Assembly: GCA_963751395.1 (NCBI GenBank)
Contig: CAVVUC010000002.1
Span: 496,001 to 560,000 of the forward strand
Length of the DNA: 64,000 bases
Direction: 5' to 3'
Origin: CAVVUC01 sp963751395
GTDB lineage: Bacteria; Verrucomicrobiota; Verrucomicrobiia; Chthoniobacterales; Chthoniobacteraceae
The position numbers and the translations under genes were made by a program. Below the pieces are notes generated by a model, which saw only the letters and a program-made list of their open reading frames with translations, did no database searches and had not been told where the DNA came from. This document shows, in pieces, positions 50,521 to 58,930 of this stretch (the stretch's first letter is position 1; the number at the start of each line of letters is the position of its first letter).

Positions 50521-53500
50521 TCATGGCTGGCTTTCAACTCTCACACAGTCATCGGTAATGAACGCTACGCGCTCGGATTCGAAAAGCGGCAGGCCGGGCG
50601 GGGTGATGGGTTCGCCGGCTTTTTCCTTCGCGGCGAGGGCGAGGTTCAGGGCGAGGAGGAAGGCGAGGGGATCGGCGTCCTCGGGCATCCCGTAGGCGGC
50701 GCGGACGGCGGTGTCGAGGCGGGTGTGGGCGTCGCGGAGGGGGTTGGCTCCGGGTTCTTCGAGAGTGCGGTAGAGTTCGCGCAACGAGTAGCCGAGTTTG
50801 GCCATGATCTCGCGGCGCAATGCGCGCAGTGCGACGGCGGCGGAGGCGACTTCCGCGATCTGCGCCTTCGTCGGAGTTTGCGGCCACGGGAAGGTGTCGA
50901 AGACGGTGTCGGAGGTGTAGCGAAATCGCCCTTCGAGTGTGGAGCAGCGTGCTTTGAGCCAGTGCCAATGCATGCCAGAGGAGAGAATGCCGAAGCTGTA
51001 ATCGTCGGCGAAAGCAAAGATGACGAGCTGCGAATCGGCGTGAATCTGCTGGCTCACAAACTCGAAGGTTTGCCGCTTCATTACGCGCGGGCAGGCGATG
51101 TAGCGCGGGACGCTGTTGATCGCAGCGATGGTGCCGGGGCGGTAGTCGTAGAACTGCCACCAACGCTCGGCGATGCGCGTGTATCGCGTGACTTCCTTTC
51201 CCTGCGCCTTTTTCTCCGCCTCCGCTTTCGCGAGGACAATCGGCATCACTCGAAGCTGAACGCGCTCCCACGGCAGCGCGTAGCTGCGAGCGGTGAATTG
51301 ATCGCGCTTGGCGAAATCAATGATCCAGCGCGTCGGGCCGTAGTCTTCCACGAGGTCGCGCCCGATCATGTAGGGGAAGATGACTTCGCGGTTGCGGGGG
51401 TCGGCTTTGATCATCTCCGCTGCTTCGTCGGGGGTGAGGAAGAAACCGGCATTGACCGGATTCTGGCCGGTGTAACACTTCTTCGCTTTCTCATTCGCAA
51501 CAAGCACCTGCGCGCCGGTGACATCGGTGCCGACGGAGAGCGCGGGATTGATAACGGGCAGCTCGTAGGTTTCCCACGGACTGTCCACCGAGTCGCCGCG
51601 CTGGAACGTGAGGCGATGGGTCTTGGGTAGGGTGGGCGTCCCGCCTGCCGATTCCGGCGTCTCGCGGGAATCACCGGGCGGCGTTGACGCGTGTTTCGCC
51701 ATCGGCGCGTCAACGACGTTCGATGGGCCGCGCGGGACGCCCGGCCCGGCGGGCGGGACGCCCACCCTACCCATTTCCTCCGCGAGGTCGGTGCGTTTCT
51801 CCCAATTCACGATGCTCACATGCACCGCCGCGTCGCCGCTCCAGACTTGCGTCGAGATGGCCTCGGTGATGACACCGCCATTTTCCACGATGTAATCGAG
51901 ACTCGCCTCGCGGCTTTCATTTTGCCGGATGGTGTTCGTGCCGACGAGTCCCGCGCGACCGCCGGGCGGCAGCGCGTCGTGCGCGAGACGGAACCAGTGG
52001 GTGCAGAAGTCGGCCATCTTCGGAACGCCGGGGAAACGCGCATAGACTTTGTTTGCGTAGTCGTAGCCGTGCTCTTTCGCGAGGTAGCGCGAGCCGAGAT
52101 ACGGCGGGTTGCCGATGATCGCGTCCGCCTTTGGCCAGTCGGTGAAGAGCGCGTCGGCGCAACGGATGTTGGCGTCGAGGTTGTCGAGCGGCAGAGGCTT
52201 TTCCTGAAAGAACAATCCTTCGCTCTCGCCCAGTCGCGCGGCTTCGCGAATCTCCAGTTCCTTCGCGAGCATGAGCGTGACCTTCGCCAGCTCGACGGCG
52301 AACGGGAGGATGTCGATGCCGTGGAATTGCTGGATGGAGACGGCGCTGGCGAGTTCGATCTTCGCCTTCGCGCGCTGCAGGCGGACGAGGAGGTCGCGCT
52401 CCAGCCTCTTCATTTCGCGATACGCGACGAAGAGGAAATTGCCGGAGCCGCACGCGGGATCGAGGACGCGGAAGCGGCGCAGGTCGTCGAGAGCGGCGGC
52501 GAGGCGCGCGGGGTCTTTGCCAGCGGCTTCGATGCGCTCGCGCCACGGGCGGACGATGGTGGGGCCGACGACTTTCTGGATGTCGAACTCGCTGGTGAAG
52601 TGCGCGCCGAAGGCGTGGCGCTCGTCGCGCTTCTTGCCGTCGGAGCCGTCCTCCATGCTGTGCTGGAAAAGCGTGCCGAAGATTTCGGGCTTCACCTGCG
52701 ACCAGTCGTTGCGGTCGGCGGCCTTGAAAAGCATGTCGGCCTCGGTGAGCTTCAACTCCACGGGATCGACCACGGAGAAAAGGCCGCCGTTGAAATACTT
52801 GATGCCCGCGTAACGCCCGCCGCGCGCCTCCTCCCGCGTGGCCATCTGGCGGAAGAGGCCGCCGAGCAGGTCGAAGGATTCGGCGGGTTTTTCCACGCAT
52901 TGTTCGAGCAGGCCGGTAACGAAGTTGTCCGGCAGCAGTCCGATGTCCTCGGAGACGACGGAGACGAGAAGCTGGAGAATGAAACGCTGGGCGCGGCTGC
53001 GGTCCTCGCCGCGCGCGACGATTTTGCGGAACACCTCGGCGAAGATGTCGGCGGCTTTGCGCGTGACCTCGACGCGGTTGTTGCCGAAGCGGGGCTTCTG
53101 CTCGTGCGGGAGCAGGAAGTTGAACGCGGCGGAACTCTGCGGGAGATCGCGCAGGAGGATGCGATCGACGGGATCGAAGAGCTGGGTGTTGAAGTCGTAA
53201 ATCCAGAACTCGTCGAAGTTGCAGAGGATGACGAAGGGCGGCCGGCGGGGGACGATGTGGGTCCAATACTCGAATGCCTGGTCGTAGTGCTTTTCGAGGT
53301 TCGCCCCGCGCGATTTCATCTCGATGAGCACGCGCTCGGGCCAGAGGAGGTCGGCGAATTTCTTGCCGCCCTTTGGTTTTGGCCCGGGGTCTGAGACGCC
53401 GGCTACAATGAGTTCGAGCTGTGCGGAACCGGGCTTCTTCGCGATGCGAAACTCGAACGTCGCGCCGGCTTCGATGGCACCCGCATGGCCGAGGGCACGG

Positions 53501-53607
53501 AAGAAATGATCGAGAAAAGTCTGCGCCTCGCTCTTTTCATCACCCTTCAGGGAACGGGCGAACGTGACGAACTGATCGAGGGAGGTTTTCAGATCTTCCG
53601 TGGCCAC
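50521..53607 (-). CDS. Single-chain MmeI-like (type IIL) restriction-modification enzyme
   Basis: 1028 residues from GTG 53607. A nuclease-like N-terminus with FADLLWPERVLIEMKSRG (Glu96-Met-Lys98 of a D-E-x-K motif) is followed by a helical spacer, then an adenine-methyltransferase domain with DPACGSGNFL (motif I, Asp383) and IIGNPPYLG (motif IV, 500-503), and a target-recognition region to the C-terminus. Such enzymes cut and methylate the same site with one chain. A 148-bp palindromic repeat inserted in frame encodes residues ~612-661 (see the repeat entry). An in-frame extension to 53712 is unlikely. Confidence 0.88.
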   Translation of the reverse strand: MATEDLKTSLDQFVTFARSLKGDEKSEAQTFLDHFFRALGHAGAIEAGATFEFRIAKKPGSAQLELIVAGVSDPGPKPKGGKKFADLLWPERVLIEMKSRGANLEKHYDQAFEYWTHIVPRRPPFVILCNFDEFWIYDFNTQLFDPVDRILLRDLPQSSAAFNFLLPHEQKPRFGNNRVEVTRKAADIFAEVFRKIVARGEDRSRAQRFILQLLVSVVSEDIGLLPDNFVTGLLEQCVEKPAESFDLLGGLFRQMATREEARGGRYAGIKYFNGGLFSVVDPVELKLTEADMLFKAADRNDWSQVKPEIFGTLFQHSMEDGSDGKKRDERHAFGAHFTSEFDIQKVVGPTIVRPWRERIEAAGKDPARLAAALDDLRRFRVLDPACGSGNFLFVAYREMKRLERDLLVRLQRAKAKIELASAVSIQQFHGIDILPFAVELAKVTLMLAKELEIREAARLGESEGLFFQEKPLPLDNLDANIRCADALFTDWPKADAIIGNPPYLGSRYLAKEHGYDYANKVYARFPGVPKMADFCTHWFRLAHDALPPGGRAGLVGTNTIRQNESREASLDYIVENGGVITEAISTQVWSGDAAVHVSIVNWEKRTDLAEEMGRVGVPPAGPGVPRGPSNVVDAPMAKHASTPPGDSRETPESAGGTPTLPKTHRLTFQRGDSVDSPWETYELPVINPALSVGTDVTGAQVLVANEKAKKCYTGQNPVNAGFFLTPDEAAEMIKADPRNREVIFPYMIGRDLVEDYGPTRWIIDFAKRDQFTARSYALPWERVQLRVMPIVLAKAEAEKKAQGKEVTRYTRIAERWWQFYDYRPGTIAAINSVPRYIACPRVMKRQTFEFVSQQIHADSQLVIFAFADDYSFGILSSGMHWHWLKARCSTLEGRFRYTSDTVFDTFPWPQTPTKAQIAEVASAAVALRALRREIMAKLGYSLRELYRTLEEPGANPLRDAHTRLDTAVRAAYGMPEDADPLAFLLALNLALAAKEKAGEPITPPGLPLFESERVAFITDDCVRVESQP
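51625..51772. repeat. Palindromic repeat inserted in frame in the restriction-modification gene
   Basis: The ends are perfect inverted repeats: GGGTAGGGTGGGCGTCCCGC at the left, its complement ending GGGACGCCCACCCTACCC at the right, with imperfect pairing continuing inwards to ~45 bp per arm. It keeps the reading frame open and encodes a Gly/Pro-rich stretch (GRVGVPPAGPGVPRG ... ESAGGTPTLP) with no relation to methyltransferases. VPPAG/GGTPTL strings of this kind are, to my knowledge, a dispersed repeat of verrucomicrobial genomes. Confidence 0.8.
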
Positions 53608-53903
53608 GGGTGGACTATGCCAAAACCCTTTCGGATGACGAGCAGAAAGGCGCGGCAGGCCCGAGGTTTGCGTCAGACCGGGACCGCGCCTTAAGAGAGC
53701 GACCCGGCACAATGCGCCGCTGAAGAAATTTGCCGGTAGTTTCTGGCGAGCGCAACCTTATTTATACTGTGAACTGCCCGCCGCTTCCTGCGCCTGAAAG
53801 TGACAAACCCGTGACGAGGTGCAGGCAGGCCCCGTGACGAGATGGCGGTTTCGTGTTTCACGCCGAGCTTCGCAAAATCGGCCAGGGAGGCGTCGGAAGT
53901 CCG
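53608..53903. other. Intergenic region without recognised gene
   Basis: 296 bp between the restriction-modification start and the 3' end of the peptidoglycan-binding protein gene. No ORF, RNA or repeat recognised. Confidence 0.4.
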
Positions 53904-54401
53904 TTATAAGTTGAGTGAGCGAAGCAGGCTGGCGTCGATGCGACTCGAAGAGCCGAGACCGCGGTCACGCTTGTAGGCGACTATGGCAGACCGGCTTTCG
54001 GGGCCAATGATGCCGTCAATGGTGCCGCGATAATAGCCGGCACGCGCCAGTTTCGCCTGCACATCGGAGGCGAGGGAACCGTCCGTCACTTCGCGCCCGT
54101 AATAAACGGGACGCGCCGCAGACCCATAATAACCGGGATAATAGCCGCGATAGTAACCGGGGTAGGAATAAATGGGCGGTGCAATGACCAGGCTCCCAAA
54201 AAACCCTGTGCGGTAGCCGGGATAACAACCCCCACGCCAGCCGCCACCGTAATAGGGGCCTCCATGCCATCCGCCGTAATGGCCGCCGCTCCATCCCCCT
54301 CCGTAGTGTCCGCCGCCGTAGTGTCCACTGCCTGCCTCCGCGTGGTGAACCAGCCCCGCTGCCAGCAAAACTGCGATGCAGAACAAATGACGCTTTTTCA
54401 T
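53904..54401 (-). CDS. Secreted peptidoglycan-binding-domain protein with Gly/Tyr/His repeats
   Basis: 165 residues from MKKRHLFCIAVLLAAGLVHH. After the signal peptide comes a Gly-Tyr-His-rich low-complexity region (repeats of HYGGG and GGWH type), a short hydrophobic segment (FFGSLVIAPPIYSYPGYY), and a C-terminal peptidoglycan-binding type 1 domain: VQAKLARAGYYRGTIDGIIG, then PESRSAIVAYKRDRGL. Likely attached to the cell wall in the periplasm. Divergent from fliC. Confidence 0.75.
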   Translation of the reverse strand: MKKRHLFCIAVLLAAGLVHHAEAGSGHYGGGHYGGGWSGGHYGGWHGGPYYGGGWRGGCYPGYRTGFFGSLVIAPPIYSYPGYYRGYYPGYYGSAARPVYYGREVTDGSLASDVQAKLARAGYYRGTIDGIIGPESRSAIVAYKRDRGLGSSSRIDASLLRSLNL

Positions 54402-54604
54402 AATGGATTCGTGATGAACGGGACGCCGATTTCGATAGTTCAATCTATGCCGGCTCCCACGATTCACAAGGCAACGATTCATCGCTTTGTGCCAGGTCCG
54501 TCGCCTTGGGAGCATTGATTCCCGGTCGTTTCCATTGCGCCAGTCTCGCGCCATGCACTGTCGCTGCCGCCGGGTCTCATTTTCCAGAATCTACAAGAAA
54601 ACGC

Positions 54605-54631
54605 TAAAGAAAATGGTTGGGGCGCCGAATT
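54605..54631 (+). promoter_or_regulatory. Sigma-28 (FliA)-type promoter of fliC
   Basis: TAAA, exactly 15 bases, then GCCGAATT, close to the FliA consensus TAAA-N15-GCCGATAA. It ends 109 bp before the flagellin ATG. No fliA gene lies in the window. Confidence 0.7.
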
Positions 54632-54740
54632 ACCTCAGTGTCGGGCAAGAGCCTGACGGGTGAGGTCAGACACCGAATACAAAATGGCCCGACTGCGACA
54701 CGGAAGTCGCAATTCAAAAAACCAAGAAAGGTTAAACAAC

Positions 54741-55538
54741 ATGTCAGTATTAATTAACACAAACACTTCGGCGACGGTAGCGTCGTTGAATCTCAGCAAC
54801 AGCAACTCGATGCTCCAGAAGAGCCTCGCCCGTCTCTCCAGCGGCTCCAAAATTGTGAGCCCGTCGGACGACGCAGGCGGTCTGGCCGTTTCGATGAAAC
54901 TCTCCGCGGCGCTCCGTCGCACCGACGCCACCAACACCGGTGTCGCCAATGCGATCTCGTTTCTGCAAACGCAGGACGGCGGTCTCAAGACGGCGGGAGA
55001 CATCCTCAACCGCGTCTCCGAGCTGAAAACGCTCGCGGGTGATGTCACCAAATCCACGACGGACGTCGCCAACTACGACCTGGAGTTCACCGCTCTGAAG
55101 GCGCAGTTGACCAGCCTCGCGGCGGGGAAATTCAACGGCATCGGGCTGTTCGGCGGCGGCACTCTTTCGGTGGCCACCTCCGAGGACGGCACCCAGGCTC
55201 AGGCAATCACCAAGGCCGACCTCGCCACCAACGTCACCACGATTACGGCTGCGGCGAACCTTGCGGCAGTGACCACGGCGCAGATCACCACGGCGATCAC
55301 CAACGTGGCGACCTCGCGCGCCCAGAACGGTTCGGACTCGAGCAACCTCGGCTTTGCCTCGGACATGCTCTCGACGAACAAGACCAACCTCGAAGCCGCA
55401 AACAGCCGGATCACCGATGTGGATGTGGCGCATGAATCGACGCAGTTGGCGCGGTATAACATCCTGGTGCAGGCGGGCACGGCGATGTTGTCGCAGGCGA
55501 ACGCGAGTTCGCAGATCGCGCTGAAGCTCCTTCAGTAA
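54741..55538 (+). CDS. fliC: Flagellin
   Basis: 265 residues. Subunit of the flagellar filament. Seen: conserved N-terminal D0/D1 region (SVLINTNTSATVASLNLSNS, RLSSGSKIVSPSDDAGGLAV) and C-terminal region ITDVDVAHESTQLARYNILV, then AGTAMLSQANASSQIALKLLQ-type end. The middle is short, so the surface domain is small. Start chosen at MSVLINTN; AAGAAAGG lies upstream. Preceded by a sigma-28 type promoter and followed by an intrinsic terminator, so it is monocistronic. Confidence 0.96.
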   Translation: MSVLINTNTSATVASLNLSNSNSMLQKSLARLSSGSKIVSPSDDAGGLAVSMKLSAALRRTDATNTGVANAISFLQTQDGGLKTAGDILNRVSELKTLAGDVTKSTTDVANYDLEFTALKAQLTSLAAGKFNGIGLFGGGTLSVATSEDGTQAQAITKADLATNVTTITAAANLAAVTTAQITTAITNVATSRAQNGSDSSNLGFASDMLSTNKTNLEAANSRITDVDVAHESTQLARYNILVQAGTAMLSQANASSQIALKLLQ

Positions 55539-55563
55539 TCTCAGGGGATAGGAAAAGCAGAGG

Positions 55564-55596
55564 GCTCCTCCGCCACAAGCGGAGGAGCTCTTTTTT
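55564..55596 (+). terminator. Intrinsic terminator of fliC
   Basis: GCTCCTCCGC, loop CACAA, GCGGAGGAGC: a 10-bp perfect GC-rich stem followed by TCTTTTTT, 25 bp beyond the flagellin stop. Confidence 0.92.
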
Positions 55597-55658
55597 GGCA
55601 GCGTTCACCTGATTCGGATTGCCGACACGGAACCCGGATGCGAAGTTACGCAGCGAAG

Positions 55659-55889
55659 ATGAAACCCGTCATCAACATTGAGGAAACCATCGGCAAGGTT
55701 GTGGGCCGGCGCACACCGCCACGCGATGCGTTCAATTATGCGATGGGTTTGCAACGAACCGCCGGACAACTCAGCAAGACATTCGGGAACAGTATTTGTC
55801 CGAAAGGAGTTTACCGCTTCAAAACCCACGAGGAGGCAGACGCATGGCTGATGAAGATGTTGACCCGGCCTCGCGGACGAAAGAGTTAG
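55659..55889 (+). CDS. Small protein paired with a nucleotidyltransferase remnant
   Basis: 76 residues from MKPVINIEETIGKVV (an ATG 21 bases upstream is also possible). The C-terminus RFKTHEEADAWLMKMLTRPR is typical of a small partner gene found upstream of AbiEii-like/DUF6036 nucleotidyltransferase genes. It overlaps the following gene by 46 bp in another frame. Possibly an antitoxin-like component. Confidence 0.5.
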   Translation: MKPVINIEETIGKVVGRRTPPRDAFNYAMGLQRTAGQLSKTFGNSICPKGVYRFKTHEEADAWLMKMLTRPRGRKS

Positions 55890-56122
55890 AGCCGCGCCCG
55901 CCGGAAGAGAATGATCTCGTGGCGGTCTGCGGTAGATTGAATGAGTTGGATGCGAAGTATGTTGTCATTCGCGAGGTGCAGGGCGTGCCGATTCCGTTCG
56001 CATCGCCACGGCTGCTTTGGCGGATGAAGAAGCCGACGATGCGCGAAAAGGACGCGGGCGATCTCGCGTTTCTGCGGGAATACTTCCGTCAGGCAGGCGA
56101 GGAGCCGCCGGAGATTGGTTGA
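55844..56122 (+). pseudogene. Internally deleted nucleotidyltransferase (AbiEii/DUF6036-like) remnant
   Basis: 92 residues. The start (NDLVAVCGRLNELDAKYVVI) matches the beginning of a nucleotidyltransferase fold, and the end (REVQGVPIPFASPRLLWRMK, then REKDAGDLAFLREYF) matches the C-terminal block of the same family. The central part that should hold the GS and D-x-D catalytic residues is absent, roughly 100 residues lost in frame. Probably non-functional. Confidence 0.6.
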
Positions 56123-56134
56123 ATGTCAATCCTG

Positions 56135-56166
56135 GCCTCGCGCAAAGCCGCGAAGCTCGCAAAGGT
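56135..56166. repeat. CGCAAAG/CGCGAAG short repeat
   Basis: Units CGCGCAAAGC, CGCGAAGC and CGCAAAGG in succession, 13 bp after the nucleotidyltransferase remnant. GCAAAGGTT here has its complement AACCTTTGC about 20 bp on (near 56189), so a hairpin can form. Otherwise 56123-56273 is empty. Confidence 0.5.
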
Positions 56167-56273
56167 TTTTTGAGGAACAAGTCATCACAACCTTTGCGCA
56201 GGGCAATTATCCAGGGACGACTCTGCGCGAGCAGGATTGTTTTTGTCGAAGCCGCCTGTTTTTCTAACAGCCC

Positions 56274-57692
56274 ATGCCGACCTGGAGCCAGCTTTACCTC
56301 ATCAGCGAATGGGTGATCCCGTTCGTGATGCTCTTCTACGTCCCGCAAAAAAGAAGCACGGCGGCGGCGCGCACCTGGCTACTGCTGATTTTTCTCATGC
56401 CGTGGCCGGGGTTGCTGATCTACGCGCTCATCGGGCGAATCCATCTGCCAGGCCGTCGCATCCAACAGCAGGAGCGGGCGTCGCGACACATCCGCGCGGC
56501 GCAGGAGCAAATGCGGAAAGACATCGCGGTGAACCCCGTGCTGCCTCCGAATCTTGCGTCGGCCGCGGTGATGGCCACGCGGCTTGGGGACTTCGAGGTT
56601 TTCGAGGGAAACTGCGTCGAGTTGCTTGCCGATTATGCCGGTTCGATCGACCGACTGGTTGCCGACATTTCAGCGGCGAAGCATCACGCGCATTTGCTTT
56701 TCTACATCTTCGAGGCGGATGAAACGGGACGCCGCGTGGCCGATGCGCTGGCGGGCGCGGCGAAGCGCGGTGTGACCTGCCGCGTGCTGATGGATGCCGT
56801 GGGATCGAAGCGCGGCCTCGCGGAACTCGCGCCGTCGATGCGCGCCAATGGCATCGAGGTTACCGCGATGCTGCCGGTCGGGTTGTTCCGCCGGAATGCC
56901 GCCCGTTTCGATCTGCGCAACCATCGCAAGATCGCGGTGATCGACGGGCGCATCGGCCATACCGGCTCGCAGAACATTGTGAACGCGGCCTTCGTAAAAG
57001 ATCATCCGAACGAGGAACTCGTCGTGCGAGTGACCGGGAGCGTCGTGGCGCAGTTGCAGGCGGTTTTTCTGGCCGATCATTATTTTGAAACGGGCACAAT
57101 GATTCCTAATGAAGAGTTGTTTCCCCGGCTGGAACCCACGGGCCGCTCCCCCGCCCACCTTGTGCCGAGCGGCCCCGGCTACCAGCGCGAGAACGGACAG
57201 CAACTCATCATCGCCCTCCTTTATTCGGCAAGAGCGCGCGTGGTCATCACGACTCCCTACTTTGTTCCGGACGATCTTTTTCTCCAGGCTCTGCGCGCGG
57301 CGGCCCTGCGGGGAGTGGCCGTGCATCTCGTCGTGTCGAAGCACGCCAACCAGACATTTACGCAGTTCGCGCAACGCTCCTACTACGACGCCGTGCTTCA
57401 GGCCGGCGTGAAGGTTCATCTTTACGAGCCCCATTTTCTCCACGCCAAACATTTGAGCATCGACGACGACATCGCCTTCATCGGCTCGACGAACATCGAC
57501 ATCCGCTCCTTCGCGCTGAATTCTGAAATCAACATGGTGATTTATGACCCGGAAGTGGTGGCGGAGCTTCGAGCTGTCCAGGAAAAATACTTCGCGCACA
57601 GCGAGGTGCTGGACGCGGAGGAATGGGAGCGCCGGCCGCTGCTGCTGAAGGTCGCGCAGAATACCGCGCGGCTGGCGGACTCACTCTTGTAA
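56274..57692 (+). CDS. cls: Cardiolipin synthase
   Basis: 472 residues. Joins two phosphatidylglycerols into cardiolipin at the inner membrane. Two N-terminal membrane helices (LYLISEWVIPFVMLFYV; WLLLIFLMPWPGLLIYALIG), then two phospholipase D motifs H-x-K-x4-D: LRNHRKIAVIDGRIGHTGSQ and FLHAKHLSIDDDIAFIGSTN. Length is standard. trhO starts 8 bp later, so the two may be co-transcribed. Confidence 0.93.
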   Translation: MPTWSQLYLISEWVIPFVMLFYVPQKRSTAAARTWLLLIFLMPWPGLLIYALIGRIHLPGRRIQQQERASRHIRAAQEQMRKDIAVNPVLPPNLASAAVMATRLGDFEVFEGNCVELLADYAGSIDRLVADISAAKHHAHLLFYIFEADETGRRVADALAGAAKRGVTCRVLMDAVGSKRGLAELAPSMRANGIEVTAMLPVGLFRRNAARFDLRNHRKIAVIDGRIGHTGSQNIVNAAFVKDHPNEELVVRVTGSVVAQLQAVFLADHYFETGTMIPNEELFPRLEPTGRSPAHLVPSGPGYQRENGQQLIIALLYSARARVVITTPYFVPDDLFLQALRAAALRGVAVHLVVSKHANQTFTQFAQRSYYDAVLQAGVKVHLYEPHFLHAKHLSIDDDIAFIGSTNIDIRSFALNSEINMVIYDPEVVAELRAVQEKYFAHSEVLDAEEWERRPLLLKVAQNTARLADSLL

Positions 57693-57700
57693 CCCAGTTT

Positions 57701-58570
57701 ATGCCGGAAAATTACCCAGTCATTCTGTTCTACAAATACGTCACCATCGCGGAGCCGGAGAACTTTGCCGCCGCGCAGCGCTCGCTCTGCTCCGGTCTTG
57801 GATTAAAGGGCCGCCTGCTCATCGCTACGGAGGGCGTGAATGTCACGCTCGCAGGACCGCGCGGAGCGATCGACAGCTATGTCGCGGACTTGAAGATCGA
57901 TCCTCGTTTTTCGGACGTCGCGATCAAGGTGTCGCCGGGCGATGAGAACACATTTCCAAAGCTCGTCATCAAAGTGCGCCCGGAGATCGTTACGCTCAAC
58001 GCGGGCGAGAATCTCGCGCCCGATCTCGACAACCAGCTCAGCCCGGCGGACTGGAAGCGGATGATGGAGCAAGACCCTGAAGCCGTGGTCGTGGACGTGC
58101 GCAACCGTTACGAATCGGCTGTCGGGAAGTTTGAAAACGCGATCCCTTGCGACATCGAGCACTTCCGCGAGCTGCCGGATTACGTCGAGCGCCTTGCCGA
58201 TCTCAAAGAGAAGAAGGTGCTCATGTATTGCACCGGCGGCATTCGTTGCGAAAAGGCGTCCGCGCTTTTCCGCAGCAAGGGTTTCAAGAACGTCTTCCAG
58301 CTTCACGGCGGCATCGTGACGTATCAGGAGGAGTTCGGGAACGAGCACTGGCTGGGCGAGTGTTTCGTGTTCGACCAGCGCATGACCGTGCGTGTGGAGG
58401 AGAACCTCGTGCAGATCGGCAGGTGCGCCCATACCGGACGCACCACGAGCCGCGTCGTCAATTGTCTGCATGACCCTTGTCACAGACTCTTCGTGCTTTC
58501 CGAGGAGGCCGAGCGGGAGAATCCGGATTATCGTTACTGCCCGGAGTGTCTTGCCGCGAGGGTGAGATAA
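57701..58570 (+). CDS. trhO: tRNA uridine(34) hydroxylase, rhodanese type
   Basis: 289 residues from MPENYPVILFYKYV. O2-dependent hydroxylase acting on U34 of some tRNAs. N-terminal acylphosphatase-like domain (GRLLIATEGVNVTLAGPRGA), then a rhodanese domain with active-site Cys in MYCTGGIRCEKASALF, and a C-terminal Cys-rich part (RCAHTGRTTS; CLHDPCHRLFV; YCPECLA). An in-frame upstream start at 57623 would overlap cls and is less likely. Confidence 0.92.
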   Translation: MPENYPVILFYKYVTIAEPENFAAAQRSLCSGLGLKGRLLIATEGVNVTLAGPRGAIDSYVADLKIDPRFSDVAIKVSPGDENTFPKLVIKVRPEIVTLNAGENLAPDLDNQLSPADWKRMMEQDPEAVVVDVRNRYESAVGKFENAIPCDIEHFRELPDYVERLADLKEKKVLMYCTGGIRCEKASALFRSKGFKNVFQLHGGIVTYQEEFGNEHWLGECFVFDQRMTVRVEENLVQIGRCAHTGRTTSRVVNCLHDPCHRLFVLSEEAERENPDYRYCPECLAARVR

Positions 58571-58731
58571 GCGTTTGGGCGGGAGGGCGGAGATGGCATC
58601 TCTGAAGGCTGGAGCACTGAAAGAATTCAGTGCAACACCGCAATGGTCGGGCATTAAATCCTTGAGCATCTACCGCGCGCTTGGTGAGGCGTTTCGCGAA
58701 ATTGAAAAGATCTTAACCCATCAAGAAAGAC

Positions 58732-58893
58732 ATGCTAAGTTTTGGCCCTCCAAGCGAAGAAGAAATACTTTCAATAGCGGAGCAGGCCGGGATCGATGCA
58801 GAGATTGTGCGTAGATGGGCCGTTGAGGACGGAACGCAAAAATATTGGCTATGGATAAATGAGGATTACGCGGGACCATTCTCGACTCGTTAA
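58732..58893 (+). CDS. Small uncharacterised ORF, 53 aa
   Basis: Acidic product beginning MLSFGPPSEEEILSIAEQAG and ending YWLWINEDYAGPFSTR. The amino-acid pattern looks protein-like. It ends 37 bp before intron copy 2. In the same frame after its stop, the joined flanks of the intron remain open (AADSKRTLDEDEEAPNFVVS across the junction), so a larger gene may once have been here. 58571-58731 holds nothing else. Confidence 0.35.
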   Translation: MLSFGPPSEEEILSIAEQAGIDAEIVRRWAVEDGTQKYWLWINEDYAGPFSTR

Positions 58894-58930
58894 ATCGCAA
58901 GGCTGGCGGCGGATTCAAAGCGAACTCTTG

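Noticed and set aside
51691..53394. 567-codon plus-strand ORF opposite the restriction-modification gene
   Set aside because: Antisense shadow; residues are the usual Arg/Glu/Val-rich mirror of a GC-rich gene.
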